A stretch of DNA of 64,000 nt from Terfezia claveryi (lineage: Eukaryota > Ascomycota > Pezizomycetes > Pezizales > Pezizaceae): assembly GCA_015179025.1 (NCBI GenBank), contig WHUX01000023.1, positions 372,001-436,000 on the forward strand. Direction: 5' to 3'. Below the pieces are notes generated by a model. The model had not been told where the DNA came from. It saw nothing but the letters and a program-made list of their open reading frames with translations, and did no database searches. The position numbers and the translations under genes are program-made. Of this stretch, positions 12,001 through 23,129 are shown in pieces. Within the stretch, counting starts at the first letter, position 1, and every line of letters starts with the position of its first letter.

Positions 12001-13256
12001 TGAAGTCTTAAGCTAATTACTACAGTTTCGGCCTCATCGCTACGGACAAAGGGTACAACATTTATGTCGGCGGCAACGGTGGCTCAAAACCTCGCCATGG
12101 GGACCTTCTTATCAAAGACTGTCCCCCGGACGAAGTGATTCCTATCTTAGATCGTTACCTTATGTTCTACATTCGCACTGCGGACAGACTTCAACGCACA
12201 GCGCGATGGCTGGAAGCTCTCCCGGGTGGAGTCAAATACCTCCGAGAGGTAATTCTAGAGGATAAACTGGGGATCGCAAAGGATCTAGAGGAGCAAATGA
12301 GTGTCCTTGTCTCCACATACTTCTGCGAATGGGCCGAGGTGGTGCAGGATCAAGCAAAGCAAGAAAGGTTTAGGCAATTTGCGAATATCGACCCCAAGAG
12401 CGCTTCTGGCGAGGCCCTCGCCACTATAACCCCCCCACCAGAATCGGAGAATGAGAAGGAGCTCGAGGCGCGCCTGGTCCGCCCCGTAGACTTAGCCGAC
12501 AATGGTATCGAAATCATCCAAGAGCGAGGGCAACTCCGTCCTGCATACTGGCCTTCCGGGTCTGGCACTGAAGGGATAGATTTCCGCTCCCTCACATTCA
12601 CTGGTCCAATGTCCTGGGAACCCATCATCCACTCCTCGAAGCTAGAAACATCTGATGCAGCACCTACCACCTCCGTAGCCGTCAAGCGCGGGGATACACA
12701 GCTCGCAATCTTCCACGTCCGAGGAAGGGGATACTTTGCCACGCAGCAAATGTGTCCGCATAAACGTGCGTTTGTCCTCAGTGATGGGCTTATCGGGGAT
12801 GATCCCTCAAAGCCAGGGCAGCTGTGGGTCTCGTGTCCGCAGCATAAGCGGAATTTTGAGCTTGCGCCACCTACTTCCACTACTCCATCCTCAGACAACT
12901 CTTGTGACCCACAGGCAATGGCGGGTGGGTGTATCACGGACCCGGCCCTGAGCGTGAAAATGTTCAAGGTCGAGCTCAGGGACGATGAGATGCTGTATAT
13001 AGAGTTACCGTCGGTGGAGGAGCTCGATGCCGTGTTGGGGACGAAGAGGTGGATTGTGAAGGACGGGGAGGCGGGAGAGGGGCCGTTTGGGAGCTTAGAT
13101 AGGAAATTGGAAAAAGAGAGGGAGGAGAGGATGAAGGGGATGAAGGGGAGGAGGGGGGTGAAGGTTGCGGATGGAGGGTCACCGCCAAGAACGTCGCCGG
13201 GGAAGAAGGAGGACGTAATTGTGGGAGGGGGATGTGGGGTGGGCGTGGATTGGTGA
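9099..13256 (+). CDS. niiA: Assimilatory nitrite reductase (NAD(P)H, sirohaem), frame broken once
   Basis: Six-electron reduction of nitrite to ammonium in the cytosol, the step after niaD. Exons are 9099-10438, 10493-10575, 10632-11975 and 12026-13256, with introns of 54, 56 and 50 bp. FAD/NAD domains begin with RIVIAGLGMVAVAF (residue about 167) and continue with LVIATGS and TGAVVGGGLLGLEAA. The BFD-like [2Fe-2S] domain has CSCHN and GCAGC (about 11161-11280). The sirohaem/4Fe-4S site has CVGTTWCRFG and SGCVRECAEA (11821-11970). A C-terminal Rieske domain has MCPHKR and SCPQHKRNFEL (12750-12855). About 1,332 residues is longer than the usual 1,100-1,200, because some 160 Ser/Pro-rich residues precede the FAD domain. 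Met at 9204 or later could be the real start. At a run of eight C (9957-9964) one frame ends in TAA while the next continues VNSIPYDILVIATGS. No intron fits, so one base is missing by mutation or miscall. Confidence 0.93.
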
Positions 13257-13879
13257 GTTTGTGACGTTTGGGGCGGTAGAAAATTTGAGAGTTCATAGTC
13301 TGGTTGGCACGAGAGTTCATGAGGATGTGGAATTTCTTTGATAAAATCTTGGATTATAGGAGTCGTGTCTTGTTTGTTAACTTCGAGGGCTGCATCTGGG
13401 TTTCTTTATACTTGAGTTATGTATATACAGTATATATGGGCTTAATTCATTTCAGTGAAGTTAGAGGGAAATATATGATGTGCCTGAAGCCTTGATTATT
13501 CGTACGCTATCCATCACTAGCCAGTGCGGCTGCCGTGCTCTTTACATTACATCCACTATCTTCTGTGTGATATTTTGTGTTACCCTCAACAAATGCCAGC
13601 AACAATGCACTTCCGACTGCCTAAAAAGCCCCGGCTATCTACATATGTATATACGCTAGGAATATTGGGGATATTACAGTGGGTACTGTTCATGGCACAG
13701 GCTAATAAGCACCGTCTACATATTCGAAGGGACGCAAGGGAGAAATTACTGTATTATCTTGCACATCCAAAGACCTTTCGTAGTAAAGTTGCTACATGCG
13801 TAGAAATATAATCTTGAGCGAGGAATAAATGTAGTAATGTTTCTGTGAAGGATTTTTCTGGGAATGTTTGGCATTGACC
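13257..13879. other. Spacer between niiA and gag remnant
   Basis: No supported gene. A copy of the dispersed motif TAGTCTGGTTGGCAC lies at 13296-13310, just after the niiA stop. A 95-codon open frame (13524-13811, +) has one hydrophobic stretch but no recognisable family, and I do not call it a gene. Confidence 0.5.
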
Positions 13880-14962
13880 CAGTTGATAAAAGCAAAATGT
13901 ACGTAGAGTGTGAGGTGTCCTTTCAAGCTTTCATGCCCCGCCGTTCCCTGTACTCTGCTGCTTCCCTTTGCGCTTTCTCTCGATAACCCTGTCGTATGTC
14001 CTTCCCAACTTGCTGCCGGGTCCCCGCATTCATTGGAGTAATGTCCCGCTTTGCCACAGTTGTAACACGTAACGTATGGGTTTGCCACCCTCTGAGTTTG
14101 GTTGTACGGTAGTTGCAAAGTAGGTTGTTGGCCGTCCATCGCTGACTTCTGTGTCATCTGTGTTATGAGCCCTGATTGGGTACTCGATCGGTTCATGTTG
14201 GCTCCCTTCAAATATTTCAGCAATTCTGCCACCACCTCAGTAGTTGTTGTTGTTCTTGTCAAGGCTTTTTCCGCGGCTGCTGCAGCAAATACGTCCAGTT
14301 CTCCCACCACCCAATACGACGCCTTCACCAGTTCCACTGCTCTGTTGGAATCCATGTTCCCTTCCCTTATTGCAAATGAGACGGCAGCCTTCTTGCCCGG
14401 ATCACTCAGCCCTCTGATAAAACTAATGGCAAACACTTCTGACATGTCATTCGGCATGTCCCTAAACATTGCTTTTGCCTCTTCAACATATCCCGCGATC
14501 CCCTTCGTGCCTTGTGTCATATTCATCATCCGATTTGTAACACTCATACGTTCTGGCATCCCCGAAAGTAGACAGAAACATCTCCTTAACTTTCTGCCAT
14601 TCCTTCTTGTCTTCTGAAACCATTCCAAGCCAGAAGTCTAGTGATTTGTCTTCCAAATGCTGTCTGAACAACCTTATCATCATTTTGTCATCCAGTGTCC
14701 CTGAGGCAGCTAGTTGTTCCGCAGCAAATTCCACATCGTCCAGAAAATCTTCTGCGCTCTCCTTCGCTTCTCTCCTCCCCCGAAAACGGTCTAATTTTTG
14801 CCAACGATGCCATCTGCCATCTGCCGTCTTGACTGTCCCTTCAACCCCTCCCTCGATGCAGGTGTGCGAATCTCTACGATTTCCACTGGCAACTCCGTTG
14901 CATGCAGTCCTATTCCTTGTACCGAAAAACCTGTTCCTCTGAGAGACACGAGAGGTCCGCAA
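13792..14962 (-). pseudogene. LTR-retrotransposon gag remnant, frameshifted
   Basis: The reading starts at 14962 on the minus strand and runs through a gag-type capsid region (…EFAAEQLAASGTLDDK… and …LEDKSLDFWLGMV…). It changes frame in the overlap 14483-14628 and continues through GYVEEAKAMF and FIRGLSDPGKK to a CCHC zinc knuckle, CYNCGKAGHYSNEC. Gag binds and packages retrotransposon RNA. No protease, reverse transcriptase or integrase follows, so this is a gag-only fragment or non-autonomous derivative. The capsid sequence does not resemble the gag of the Gypsy element at 31-38 kb, so it is another family. Confidence 0.8.
13880..13926 (+). repeat. 47-bp direct repeat, copy 1
   Basis: This segment recurs at 15180-15226 with one mismatch in 47 bases. 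The two copies bracket the gag remnant, so they may be leftovers of the element's ends or of a deletion between repeats. On the minus strand this copy encodes the C-terminal tail of the gag open frame. Confidence 0.75.
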
Positions 14963-15179
14963 CGTCTAAGTTTATAAGCTACTTAGGTTTCACAGGTTCT
15001 TCTCCTCTCCGTTGGAGAGTTTTAGATGCCAGCTTGACAGAGCCGTTGAGCAGGAAACCTCTCAAGGTGTACGTAAAGTAAATCGAATAACCGAGAAGAA
15101 GAGATAAAAGAAACGAGTGCAGGACTGGTATGATAGTCTTCGCACCTCAGCAGCACTCTAGTTGTCTTTCTAGTATCAC

Positions 15180-15226
15180 CAGTTGATAAAGGCAAAATGT
15201 ACGTAGAGTGTGAGGTGTCCTTTCAA
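15180..15226 (+). repeat. 47-bp direct repeat, copy 2
   Basis: Partner of the copy at 13880-13926, in the same orientation and with a single A/G difference. It lies about 220 bp beyond the gag start. Confidence 0.75.
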
Positions 15227-17007
15227 AGTCTAAATACACGCTCTCCTCCACTCATATACCTCTGTAGCCGCTAGTCTACCGCCCTTACCCTCCGATAAAC
15301 TTTCCACCCCACACAGCTCAACTAAATAAAACAGGTAAGCTTATCTAACTAGCAAGTAATCATAGGCAAATGTTGTTGATCCTGAAAAAGCATACACACA
15401 TAACAACAACTGGCTATGATATTAGCTAGATGAGGACACAGTCCAAATGCTCTATCTATGTACAGGAGATTTTTGATAGAAGCATGTCATCGGGCGGGTG
15501 GAATTCAATCTCAGAGCGAATATATATTTTTTATTGAACGGGAACAGTTACTGTTTCTTGATTCTGGCGTCTGGCTTGCATTTTTATATGTATTAAATGT
15601 ATGCTTATATCGAAGTTCCACTGTGCCGTATTCTTATGATCAAGCGACATCATTGATATGTTGGTTATTGTAGTGTGAAGCGAGCTCCTTGACGTTGACC
15701 CATCGTTAATCGGGGATATACAGGTATCGTCAACGGCAGGTGAATCTGCCATGGAGGTAAGTTAGGTGGATCTGCGCCATGGTTTTAAAGCTTCTGTCTC
15801 TGACATGGTTCACCGTGGTACGGTACATATAGGGGAGCCTTACTAAGAAAGTAATATAAATGACGAACCATACGGATGACACAAGGGTTGATGTAGTGGT
15901 TCTCCGTCAGCCTTTACATTTTTCTTGATGTAAATAGCCTCGGTTCGATGTCTTTCTCAGAAGCTTTGCAATATTCTTGCTGACTGGTATTAATCTAGAC
16001 GAATTGTTCAAGTTTTCAAGAGCATTAATGACAACTTGCTGAGAAACGGTGGTGCTGGCTAGCATGGGTTCGATGTGGGATCTTAATCAAGTAGGTACTT
16101 TAGAATGTAACATGTGACTACGGATGATAATTTATCCCTGAATTTATGCTGGGGGAGACTAATATGATATATGTTTATATCGGGTATATCGGGTATGGGG
16201 AGTTTACCGTAGTGAGCATCGCTTTTGTAAATGCTTAAATATATAAGTACCTCGTTCAGGCTATAGAATCTATAGTTGTTCTCCCATCGCATGTAGTTGT
16301 ATGGCATTAAAGAGCAAGTGAGTAGAGCTGCATTGACCACGGTTGAGGGCAGGCGAGTTCGGGATGGAATTTGAAGCACTCACCTTGGAGGTTCAACCTT
16401 GGAGATTCAAGTATATATGCATATTACATTACTCACAAGACAGGCAGGTGCTTGGTCATGAGGACAGTATTTTGCGAGAAATTCGTCCGTGGGGTGCTTG
16501 AAACCGTTCGCTCGAACGTAGCCAGCCATAGGTACCCACCCCGGCAGTGGACAATTTACCATGAGAGTTCAAGTTAGAGTCCAACTTGTCGATCTTGATC
16601 TCTCACAGGGTCTAAATGATTATAAGTACCGACCGTGCGGGGGGCGGGCGTGGGTTTCGACACCGTCCAAGAGTTAATATATTGCCATAGCAAGGATAGG
16701 TAAATACCGATCAGTATAAGAATGAAACTATTACTGGAACTAGATAAAGCACTCGCCACACTATGTATTTCGATGCCCCTATCTCAGAACGTACATATAC
16801 GAAAGAATGATTATTTTTTTCTGGGGAATCTTTTTTATATGTAGGGTAAGTATAAGTAAAAGCAACTGATATTCAACAAGAGATTTCAAGAGGGAATTCC
16901 TTGATTACAAAGTATTACCGTAAAACGCTCCTTCCACCGGTACTAAGAGTAAGTATGATCTTTAGTAACACGCCACATAAAAAAGAAATAACAGCGGATT
17001 TAACTCC
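15227..17007. other. Intergenic, no supported gene
   Basis: About 1.8 kb without a credible gene. Open frames are below 100 codons with no motif. AT-rich stretches and short repeats such as ATATCGGGT (about 16178-16196) are all that stands out. Confidence 0.55.
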
Positions 17008-18174
17008 CTACACAATCTTCGTGAGCAATTTCCCTGTATTCTTCCCACTCAATAGCCGCTCCATTCCCATCGGCACCCCCTCGAACCCCGTCTCAAATTC
17101 AGTTGTGAGAGACTTCACCTTTCCCTCCCGCAACCACCCTTCCAACTCCCGTAATCCATTTGGGAAATCTGCCGCATGATGTGTGACGTTCAGCCCCTGA
17201 ATTCTAACCCCACTCATGATGATTCTCCGCAATTCCTTGACGTAAACACTGGCGTCTGAATTATCATTATCATAGCTACCAATTGCCCCGCATGCAACTA
17301 TCCTTCCCCGAGTTCTCATTCGCCTAAGCATCATATCCAGCATCGCTCCACCAACATTATCGAAATAGAGGTCGATACCTTTGGGCGTTGCCGCACCAAG
17401 GTCGGCTTCAAATGTTGGGGACTTGTAGTTGAGTGCAACATCGCAGCCGAGGGACTTGATTAGAGACATCTTCTCCTCGGAGCCGGTGATCCCAATGATG
17501 TTGGGGATTTTGAGGACATGTTTAGCAATCTGGACGACCATGGCACCAGTGCTACCAGCAGCCGTGGAGACAACGATTGTATGATCAGTACTGGTGGCCT
17601 CTCCACATTTGAGAAGACCATAGTAGGCAGTCAGACCCTATATATACAGAGCAAATATAGACCCAGATGTTAGTAAGGAATTTATAGATAAATTATCGGT
17701 GTCATCAAGGAGCCCAGGAAGTATTCTTTGGAATATTGTTCATACCGTCAACCTCAGAGCAATAAACCCTCCCGGATCTCTTGCCTGTTCCTCCGTCAAC
17801 TTTGACAGTCCGGGTGGGTATTGGGTGGCGGGATCCTCGAAGAGCATGTACTCATCCCATCCCAACATTCCCCAAACCAACTCTCCCTTCTTAAATCCAT
17901 CCTTGTAACTCTCCACTACCTTTCCGACACCCCAAGACTTCATCACCTGCCCTAGTTTAACGGTGATATATGAGCCCTCGGCACCAACCCATGTTCGCTG
18001 CGATGGGTCGTTAGATAGAAGAAGAGGTTTAATAATCACTGCGTTTTTATCAGCGAGCTCTCCGGGTCCAGGTAGAGGAATTTCTATAAGTTTGAAGAAT
18101 TGAGAAGGCCTCTCATCCTTTTGGGGATGGTGGTCTAAGATCCATTGTCGAGTTGTGCTGGGTACGCGGGACAT
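17008..18174 (-). CDS. NADP-dependent alkenal/prostaglandin-reductase-like oxidoreductase (MDR family)
   Basis: Two exons on the minus strand, 18174-17746 and 17637-17008, separated by a 108-bp GT-AG intron, give 352 residues. That is the usual length for medium-chain reductases of the leukotriene B4 12-hydroxydehydrogenase/prostaglandin reductase group. The family reduces C=C bonds of alpha,beta-unsaturated carbonyls with NADPH in the cytosol and lacks the zinc sites of alcohol dehydrogenases. Visible signatures are RQWILDHHP near the N-terminus, LLSNDPSQRTW, GVGKVVES, the Rossmann motif STAAGSTGAMVVQIAK (about residues 167-182), and FDNVGGAMLDMMLRRM followed by GRIVACGAIGSY. It has no functional link to its neighbours. 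The frame is intact. Confidence 0.9.
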
Positions 18175-19182
18175 TGTGTGTGTGGTGCTAGGAGGGGCGC
18201 TGCAGCTGGTGCTTGGGAAATTTGATATTATTCTTACTGAAGTGAGTATGGCTCCTGCTGGTTCTACCTGCTTGATTTATAACTCTAAACATAACTAGCT
18301 TCTTATAAACCCTTCAAATGACGTCAATTGGGATATGGGCTGTTATTACGCATGAGTACTATTTATTCTGTACCGAGGCTGATATGTATCCAAGGTGCAT
18401 CTTTGCTTCGGGCATCAAGGGGGATTGGTTGGCTTTTATTGCTTTTATTACGAGAAAGAGACCATTTAAAGCTGGTCCTCGGACTCCGGATCTGAGCCCA
18501 TGGCCCAGCTGCGGTGCCGGAGAAAACGTACTTAGATCACCCATGCAACAACAGGTGCGCACTGAAACAAACATCGGCCTCAATCCCCTCTTTGGGATTT
18601 AGTACCCGATGAATCGCCTGCTACGCCGCGGGGTTCCTAAGTTCTACGTCAGCTCCACTTTCGTGAAATGCAGTTGGTTTCGTCGGACCAGTCGTTAAGT
18701 GCCACTGCTATATTATATATGTATGTTATATGATAATTGCTTAGTTCTCTCTGTAATGTCTCGGAGCGTTTTTTTATAGAGTACTTAATCTTTAAGTCAA
18801 CATAAGATCGTGTGACCATAGTCTGCTGGATACTCTGGGACGCAAGACACTAGTAAGTGCCTGGGATCGGCAAAGCGAAACCCGTTGTATCCTAGACTTA
18901 TGTTGGTATATTTTTATAAGTAATTATCAACGTTCAATATCATGTACAAAGCAGTGTTTTTACTAAGATATACAGTTAAAAAAACACCATCAGTCTGTCT
19001 GCAAACTGCTCTAATACACAAAAGGTATATTCACTGTACAGAAGGTTAAGTACTTGAAAGTATAGTGTATAAATTAATAAAGACATAAACACCTAGACTA
19101 TTTATAATATTATATTTGTTGAGTACCTTTAGTATTTTAATAGAAGAGAAATACCTTAGAATAATTTCTATATCTAGGATTT
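18175..19182. other. Intergenic, AT-rich toward the right
   Basis: No gene is supported. The last 250 bases become strongly AT-rich and lead into the transposon-rich block. A 94-codon frame at 18318-18602 overlaps an equally open frame on the other strand and has no motif. Confidence 0.55.
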
Positions 19183-19745
19183 AAGTTAGTATACTTAACA
19201 AGGTGAGGTAAGGGGTAGAAGGAAGAAAGTAAGTAGAAGGAAAAGAAACCCTACCTCACCTTGTTGTTCTTGCCAGCGTGATCGCAGTGGCTTCAGTTGG
19301 CAGATCGCGGCGTTGAATTTAGACGCAACAAGGTGAGGAGGTAAGGGCTGTATCTGGTGTGGGGTAGAAGGAAGAAAGTAAGTAGAGGGAAGATTAGGAA
19401 GGGGGGTGGGGCCAAGGGTATCGTGCGCCAAGGTTGCCATAGCAGCCACGGTAACATGGCACGAGGGGAGTACAACCAAGGTAGTTAGGAGGACTAAAGG
19501 AGAGGGGAGGGCCGGTAGGGGCGCTGCGGCGGAGGAGTTTATTTATTAGGGGACGGGCTGGTTAGGAGCGTGGTGGCGGAGGAAGGGGTATATTTCTTAG
19601 GTTGGGAGGCAGGGCGTTTAAGCAACTTGTTGTCCCGTGAGAAACCAAACCTTCAAAGGTCGGAACGGGGCCGTCTCATAGCCTTAGGCTCCATAGACGT
19701 ACAGACTCCAAAAAAAAAAAAAAAAAAAAAAAAGTTAGTATACTT
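19183..19745 (+). mobile_element. Poly-A retroposon (SINE or truncated LINE) with 14-bp target duplication
   Basis: A GC-richer insert of about 535 bp interrupts AT-rich DNA. It is bordered by the exact direct repeat AAGTTAGTATACTT at 19183-19196 and 19732-19745. It ends in an A-run of about 24 before the right repeat. These are the marks of target-primed reverse transcription. The 5' part holds two related segments about 130 bp apart, both starting CAAGGTGAGG and both containing GGTAGAAGGAAGAAAG. Near the tail, CCCGT…ACGGG encloses ACCTTCAAAGGT and would fold as a hairpin. No reverse transcriptase or clear pol III box is visible, so the class is open. Confidence 0.75.
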
Positions 19746-20226
19746 GCTTAAACTATTAGTATCTTTAGAATAATTTAATATTAATATACCTAAATACTAT
19801 TTATTTTAGTATACTTCTTATATAAATATAGAAAAAAAAAAGAGAATACTATTATAAAGAAAAGTAATAAAGAAATTTAATTTAAGTAAGAATTCCAATT
19901 AGAAGGAATAATATTTCTATATTATATAGTATAATAATTTAATTTAAAGATAGTTTATATAGCTTGATAAGTTTAATTACTTTAATAGAATATATAAATA
20001 AGACGTAAATATAAGTAATTTATATAATTATTATTTATTATTACTATAAATATATATTATAGATTACTTTTAACTTATCATAAAATATATTTGAACTTAT
20101 AATAGTTGTACTAAATACTAGTATAACTCTCAATTTTTATTTGTTTTTAATTTATTTAAAGATATTAAGTATAGCTATAGTATTACTTAATATATAGTTC
20201 TAAGCAACTAAAATAGTGATCCTTAA
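19746..20226. other. Extremely AT-rich degenerate block
   Basis: Almost pure A/T with no open frame and only scattered G or C. It continues the AT-rich DNA left of the retroposon. It lies between that insert and a chromovirus LTR, and AT-rich copia sequence follows on the far side. Heavily C-to-T-mutated transposon sequence is the likely origin, but no protein motif can be read here. Confidence 0.5.
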
Positions 20227-20791
20227 TGTAACGTGGCAAGGGGGGGCAAGGCGACCAAGGGGTACGCCTGGGCAAGGGCAGGGACGAGGTAAGACACACG
20301 TAGGAGCGCTACGTGTGTGACTAGGGAAAATGGGCTTGTCACGGACACCTGTCACGGATGTCACGGACGATGTCACGGAGGCAGGATGTTCAAAAGGCAG
20401 AGGCGAGGGATTCGCGAGGTGGGCAGCGGGGCCACGGAGACAAGACAAGGCAAGGGGGTGCACAGGGGAGGTGCACCAACGTGAGGAGGAAGCAAGGTCT
20501 GTATTTAGTATACAAGACGTTGGATGGGGATCCAACGAGAGGGCGGAGAGACGAAGATATATATACATAATTCCAGGCAGTGCAAGCCAGACTAATTCCA
20601 GGCCAGGGCCACGGAAGGAATAAGCTTCCCGAGACCCCTATCTCGGGAGCCAAGCAAGATAACAATAACCCATCACCTGCGACGCAGGTGATGCCTAAGT
20701 CAACAACAAGGCAATAACAATAAGAACAACAATACGACCTCGAACAGACCTGTTCGAGTGTCAAAACAGGACTAAGCACACGGTTGTGACA
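20227..20791 (-). repeat. 3' LTR of a Ty3/Gypsy chromovirus
   Basis: On the minus strand this starts TGTCACAACC and ends GTTACA, giving TGT…ACA termini over 565 bp. A purine tract with six G (20793-20806 on the plus strand, reading CCATCCCCCC) lies directly before it in element orientation, as expected for second-strand priming. The LTR contains clustered TGTCACGGA repeats (about 20337-20378). No matching 5' LTR exists in the window. Confidence 0.7.
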
Positions 20792-20952
20792 CCATCCCCC
20801 CGTTAGGCTGGAGCTCCAGCGACAAGGAGGCCTGGGCGCGACAACAGACAAAATCAACAACACAAAACAATAACACCGAACAATAACAAGAACGAGAGCA
20901 AGAACGAGAACAAGAACAAGAACATGAACACCCCAACTCCGACAAGGCGAGA

Positions 20953-21852
20953 TCACTCAACTGGACGAGGCTTCCTCGGGTATCGTTGGTGGAACAGGGT
21001 GACGAGGTCCTGCGCATTTTCCAAGTCCTCGGCTGGTTGCCAGGTGGCTTCCTCATCCCCTACCCACTTCACCTTGTACTGCACCCGACCATACCTCTTC
21101 CTGGAATCCAGTACCTCCTCGACCTCCCACTCCTCTTCTCCGGCGATTACTACGGGAGGAGGGGGGGGATGCTTCTGTCCTGGGAGGGGATCGTTGGCTG
21201 CAGGTTCCATTTCCGATACGTGAACGACTAAGTGGCGTTTAATGTCATTGGGGAACCTCAATCGGTAGGCATGGGTGCCCACACTTCCCAATACCTCGTA
21301 CGGGCCTAAGAACTTGTGATCTAGTTTTCGCGAGGGTCGTTCTGTCCGGAAGTGCCTACTGGACAGCCACACCTGATCCCCTGGCTGATACCTTGGGGCT
21401 GGCAATCTGGACCCATTGGCGTACTCTGCTTGCCTGGCTTGGGCATATCCCAACTCAGCCTTCAAGGTAGAGTGGAGCTCAGCAATCTCCGTAGCGAACT
21501 CCTTGGCTGGGGCATTCTCCCTGGCCTTGCGCAGTGGTGCTAGGGAGTCTACGAACCGAGGGTGCCAGCCATAATTGGCCAGGAATGGGGAGGTCTTCAG
21601 GGTCTCAGAGAAGTGGTTGTTGGCGGAGAATTCGCAGGTGGCCAGCAACGAAACCCAGTTGTTTTGCTGGTAATTGAAGTATGCTCTCAGGTACTGCTCC
21701 ATGATTGCATTCATTCGCTCGGACTGACCATCTGTTTGGGGGTGATATGCCGTGGAGAGGTGTACGTTGATTCCCAGGAGCTCGCAGAATACCTTCCAGA
21801 AGTCCGAAACGAACTGGGGGCCGCGGTCCGAGACAACTGACTTGGGGAGAGT
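20953..21852 (-). mobile_element. Chromovirus pol fragment: integrase C-terminus plus chromodomain
   Basis: Minus-strand coding sequence begins abruptly near 21852 inside the integrase core (SVVSDRGPQFVS, then STAYHPQTDGQSERMN). It runs through the GPY/F-like module (KFLGPYEVL, YRLRFP) to a chromodomain (EEEWEVEEVLDSR, YKVKWVG, TWQPAEDL). It stops at 20953, about 150 bp before the LTR. Chromodomains steer integration to marked chromatin. The reading frame that remains is open, unlike the AT-rich copia sequence next to it, so this fragment is younger. The 5' part of the element is missing. Confidence 0.88.
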
Positions 21853-21894
21853 AGAACTATTGTTTTCTATTTAATATATATCTATCTTATTTTC

Positions 21895-22249
21895 TAGTAA
21901 TTTAACAAGTAGTATTCCATCTCAACCTCTAGTATAGAAGTGGAATATATTGCTCTATCTACAACTACTATATAAGCTAGCTAGTATATTACTAGAATTA
22001 AAGAACTTAATATCTAGGTATCTATTACCCTAAAGTATAATAATACTTTTACTATAGATCTTGCCCACAATACTATTATTCCATAGTGTTTAAAATACAT
22101 CTCCATACATTACCACTATGTTAGAGTATGCCTCCTAAACAACAAGTTTTCAATTGAATAGATCTGTAGAAACTACTCAAAATCCAGCTAATGTATTTGC
22201 CAAGCCATTGGATGCTTCAAAACATACCAAGCCTGAGAGAGTGTGTTAA
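21895..22249 (+). pseudogene. Ty1/copia pol 3' end (RNase H), riddled with stops
   Basis: Immediately right of the chromovirus fragment, plus-strand translation gives the end of a copia RNase H: SSIEVEYIALSTTT, then TIDLAHNTIIP, then IHYHYVR near 22130. This is followed by VETTQNPANVFAKPLDASKH up to a stop that overlaps the start of the LTR. Several in-frame TAG/TAA codons occur where glutamine or tryptophan codons are expected, and the DNA is AT-rich, as after C-to-T mutation of repeats. The rest of pol is absent or lies unrecognisable beyond the inserted chromovirus. Confidence 0.72.
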
Positions 22250-22749
22250 AAGGCACATCCTGCACGATTATCCACCAGCGAAGCCATCTCCGCCAATACA
22301 TATCACGGATATCGCCGAAGTCACCATTTTCAGCTGAACTCACGCACACGCAAGCATCTTATGCAAGCTCCTTATGCAAGCTCCTTACGTTCGCACATAC
22401 GCAATATTTTGCGTATGTTGGGTTGAGTCAACTCCGGTTGCCACCCGATGGCCACAGGACCACTCCCCGCGATCCCGTATTTTCTTGCTTCTGATTGGCC
22501 GAATAACACATCCGTGCGCTATGTCTTACCCTGAATTTCCCTGTATATATAGACACCGCTCCGGACCTGTATTTTTCGTTGAATCAAGCAAGTCTTCAAT
22601 TCGCATCGTTCTCTATAGCATTATTTCACTCTTAGTTCTATTGTCCACTTTTCGTATTACCATCCGCTCTAGTAGGCATATTACTACAGATCTGCTGTGC
22701 ACCCGTGCTCACGCACTTGCCTCGCTAGGACCACTTCCGCTGCCTAACA
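22244..22749 (+). repeat. 3' LTR of the Ty1/copia element
   Basis: It begins TGTTAAAAGG right after the purine-rich GAGAGAGTG and ends CTGCCTAACA, so it has TGTTA…TAACA termini over about 506 bp. A TATA-like element (CTGTATATATAG, about 22541) lies inside, as expected for an LTR promoter. The pol stop codon overlaps the first bases. The 5' LTR is not in the window. Confidence 0.6.
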
Positions 22750-23129
22750 AGATATCCACATATCTTTTGTTACTGTCTGTATACTCGGCCCTGCACTAGA
22801 CTGGACATTATTGAAAATAAGAGGATCGTTTACTATGGGCATTGGCGTGACAGAATTCTTACCGTAGGAGTTGTGACCTCCCGCTTACCTCTTGCTTCCA
22901 TCTTCTTCAGCTCCAGCCGGAACGATGTAGCGTACTCACTTCCGAAGCCATTGTAGCGTCACTAATCAGACTACGAACTCCAATTTGATGGCAAAAGACA
23001 TAGATATGGGACAGGATGTCTCAGTCTGTCGTATACACATTACATGCAGAGTAATGAGCAAGATTCCGACAAGATTCGCACTTTCTGAGTCCCATTTACC
23101 TATAAACGCAACCACTTGTTTAACCTCTC
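22750..23129. other. Short spacer, nothing recognised
   Basis: This stretch lies between the copia LTR and the coiled-coil gene. I see no gene, repeat or RNA. It is the 3' flank of the minus-strand gene that follows. Confidence 0.5.

Noticed and set aside
1..13256. Nitrate transporter (crnA/nrtA) next to niaD and niiA
   Set aside because: I looked for a multi-membrane-segment frame on both strands and found none. The transporter must lie elsewhere.
22374..22799. 141-codon open frame
   Set aside because: It lies within the copia LTR and translates to low-information hydrophobic sequence.
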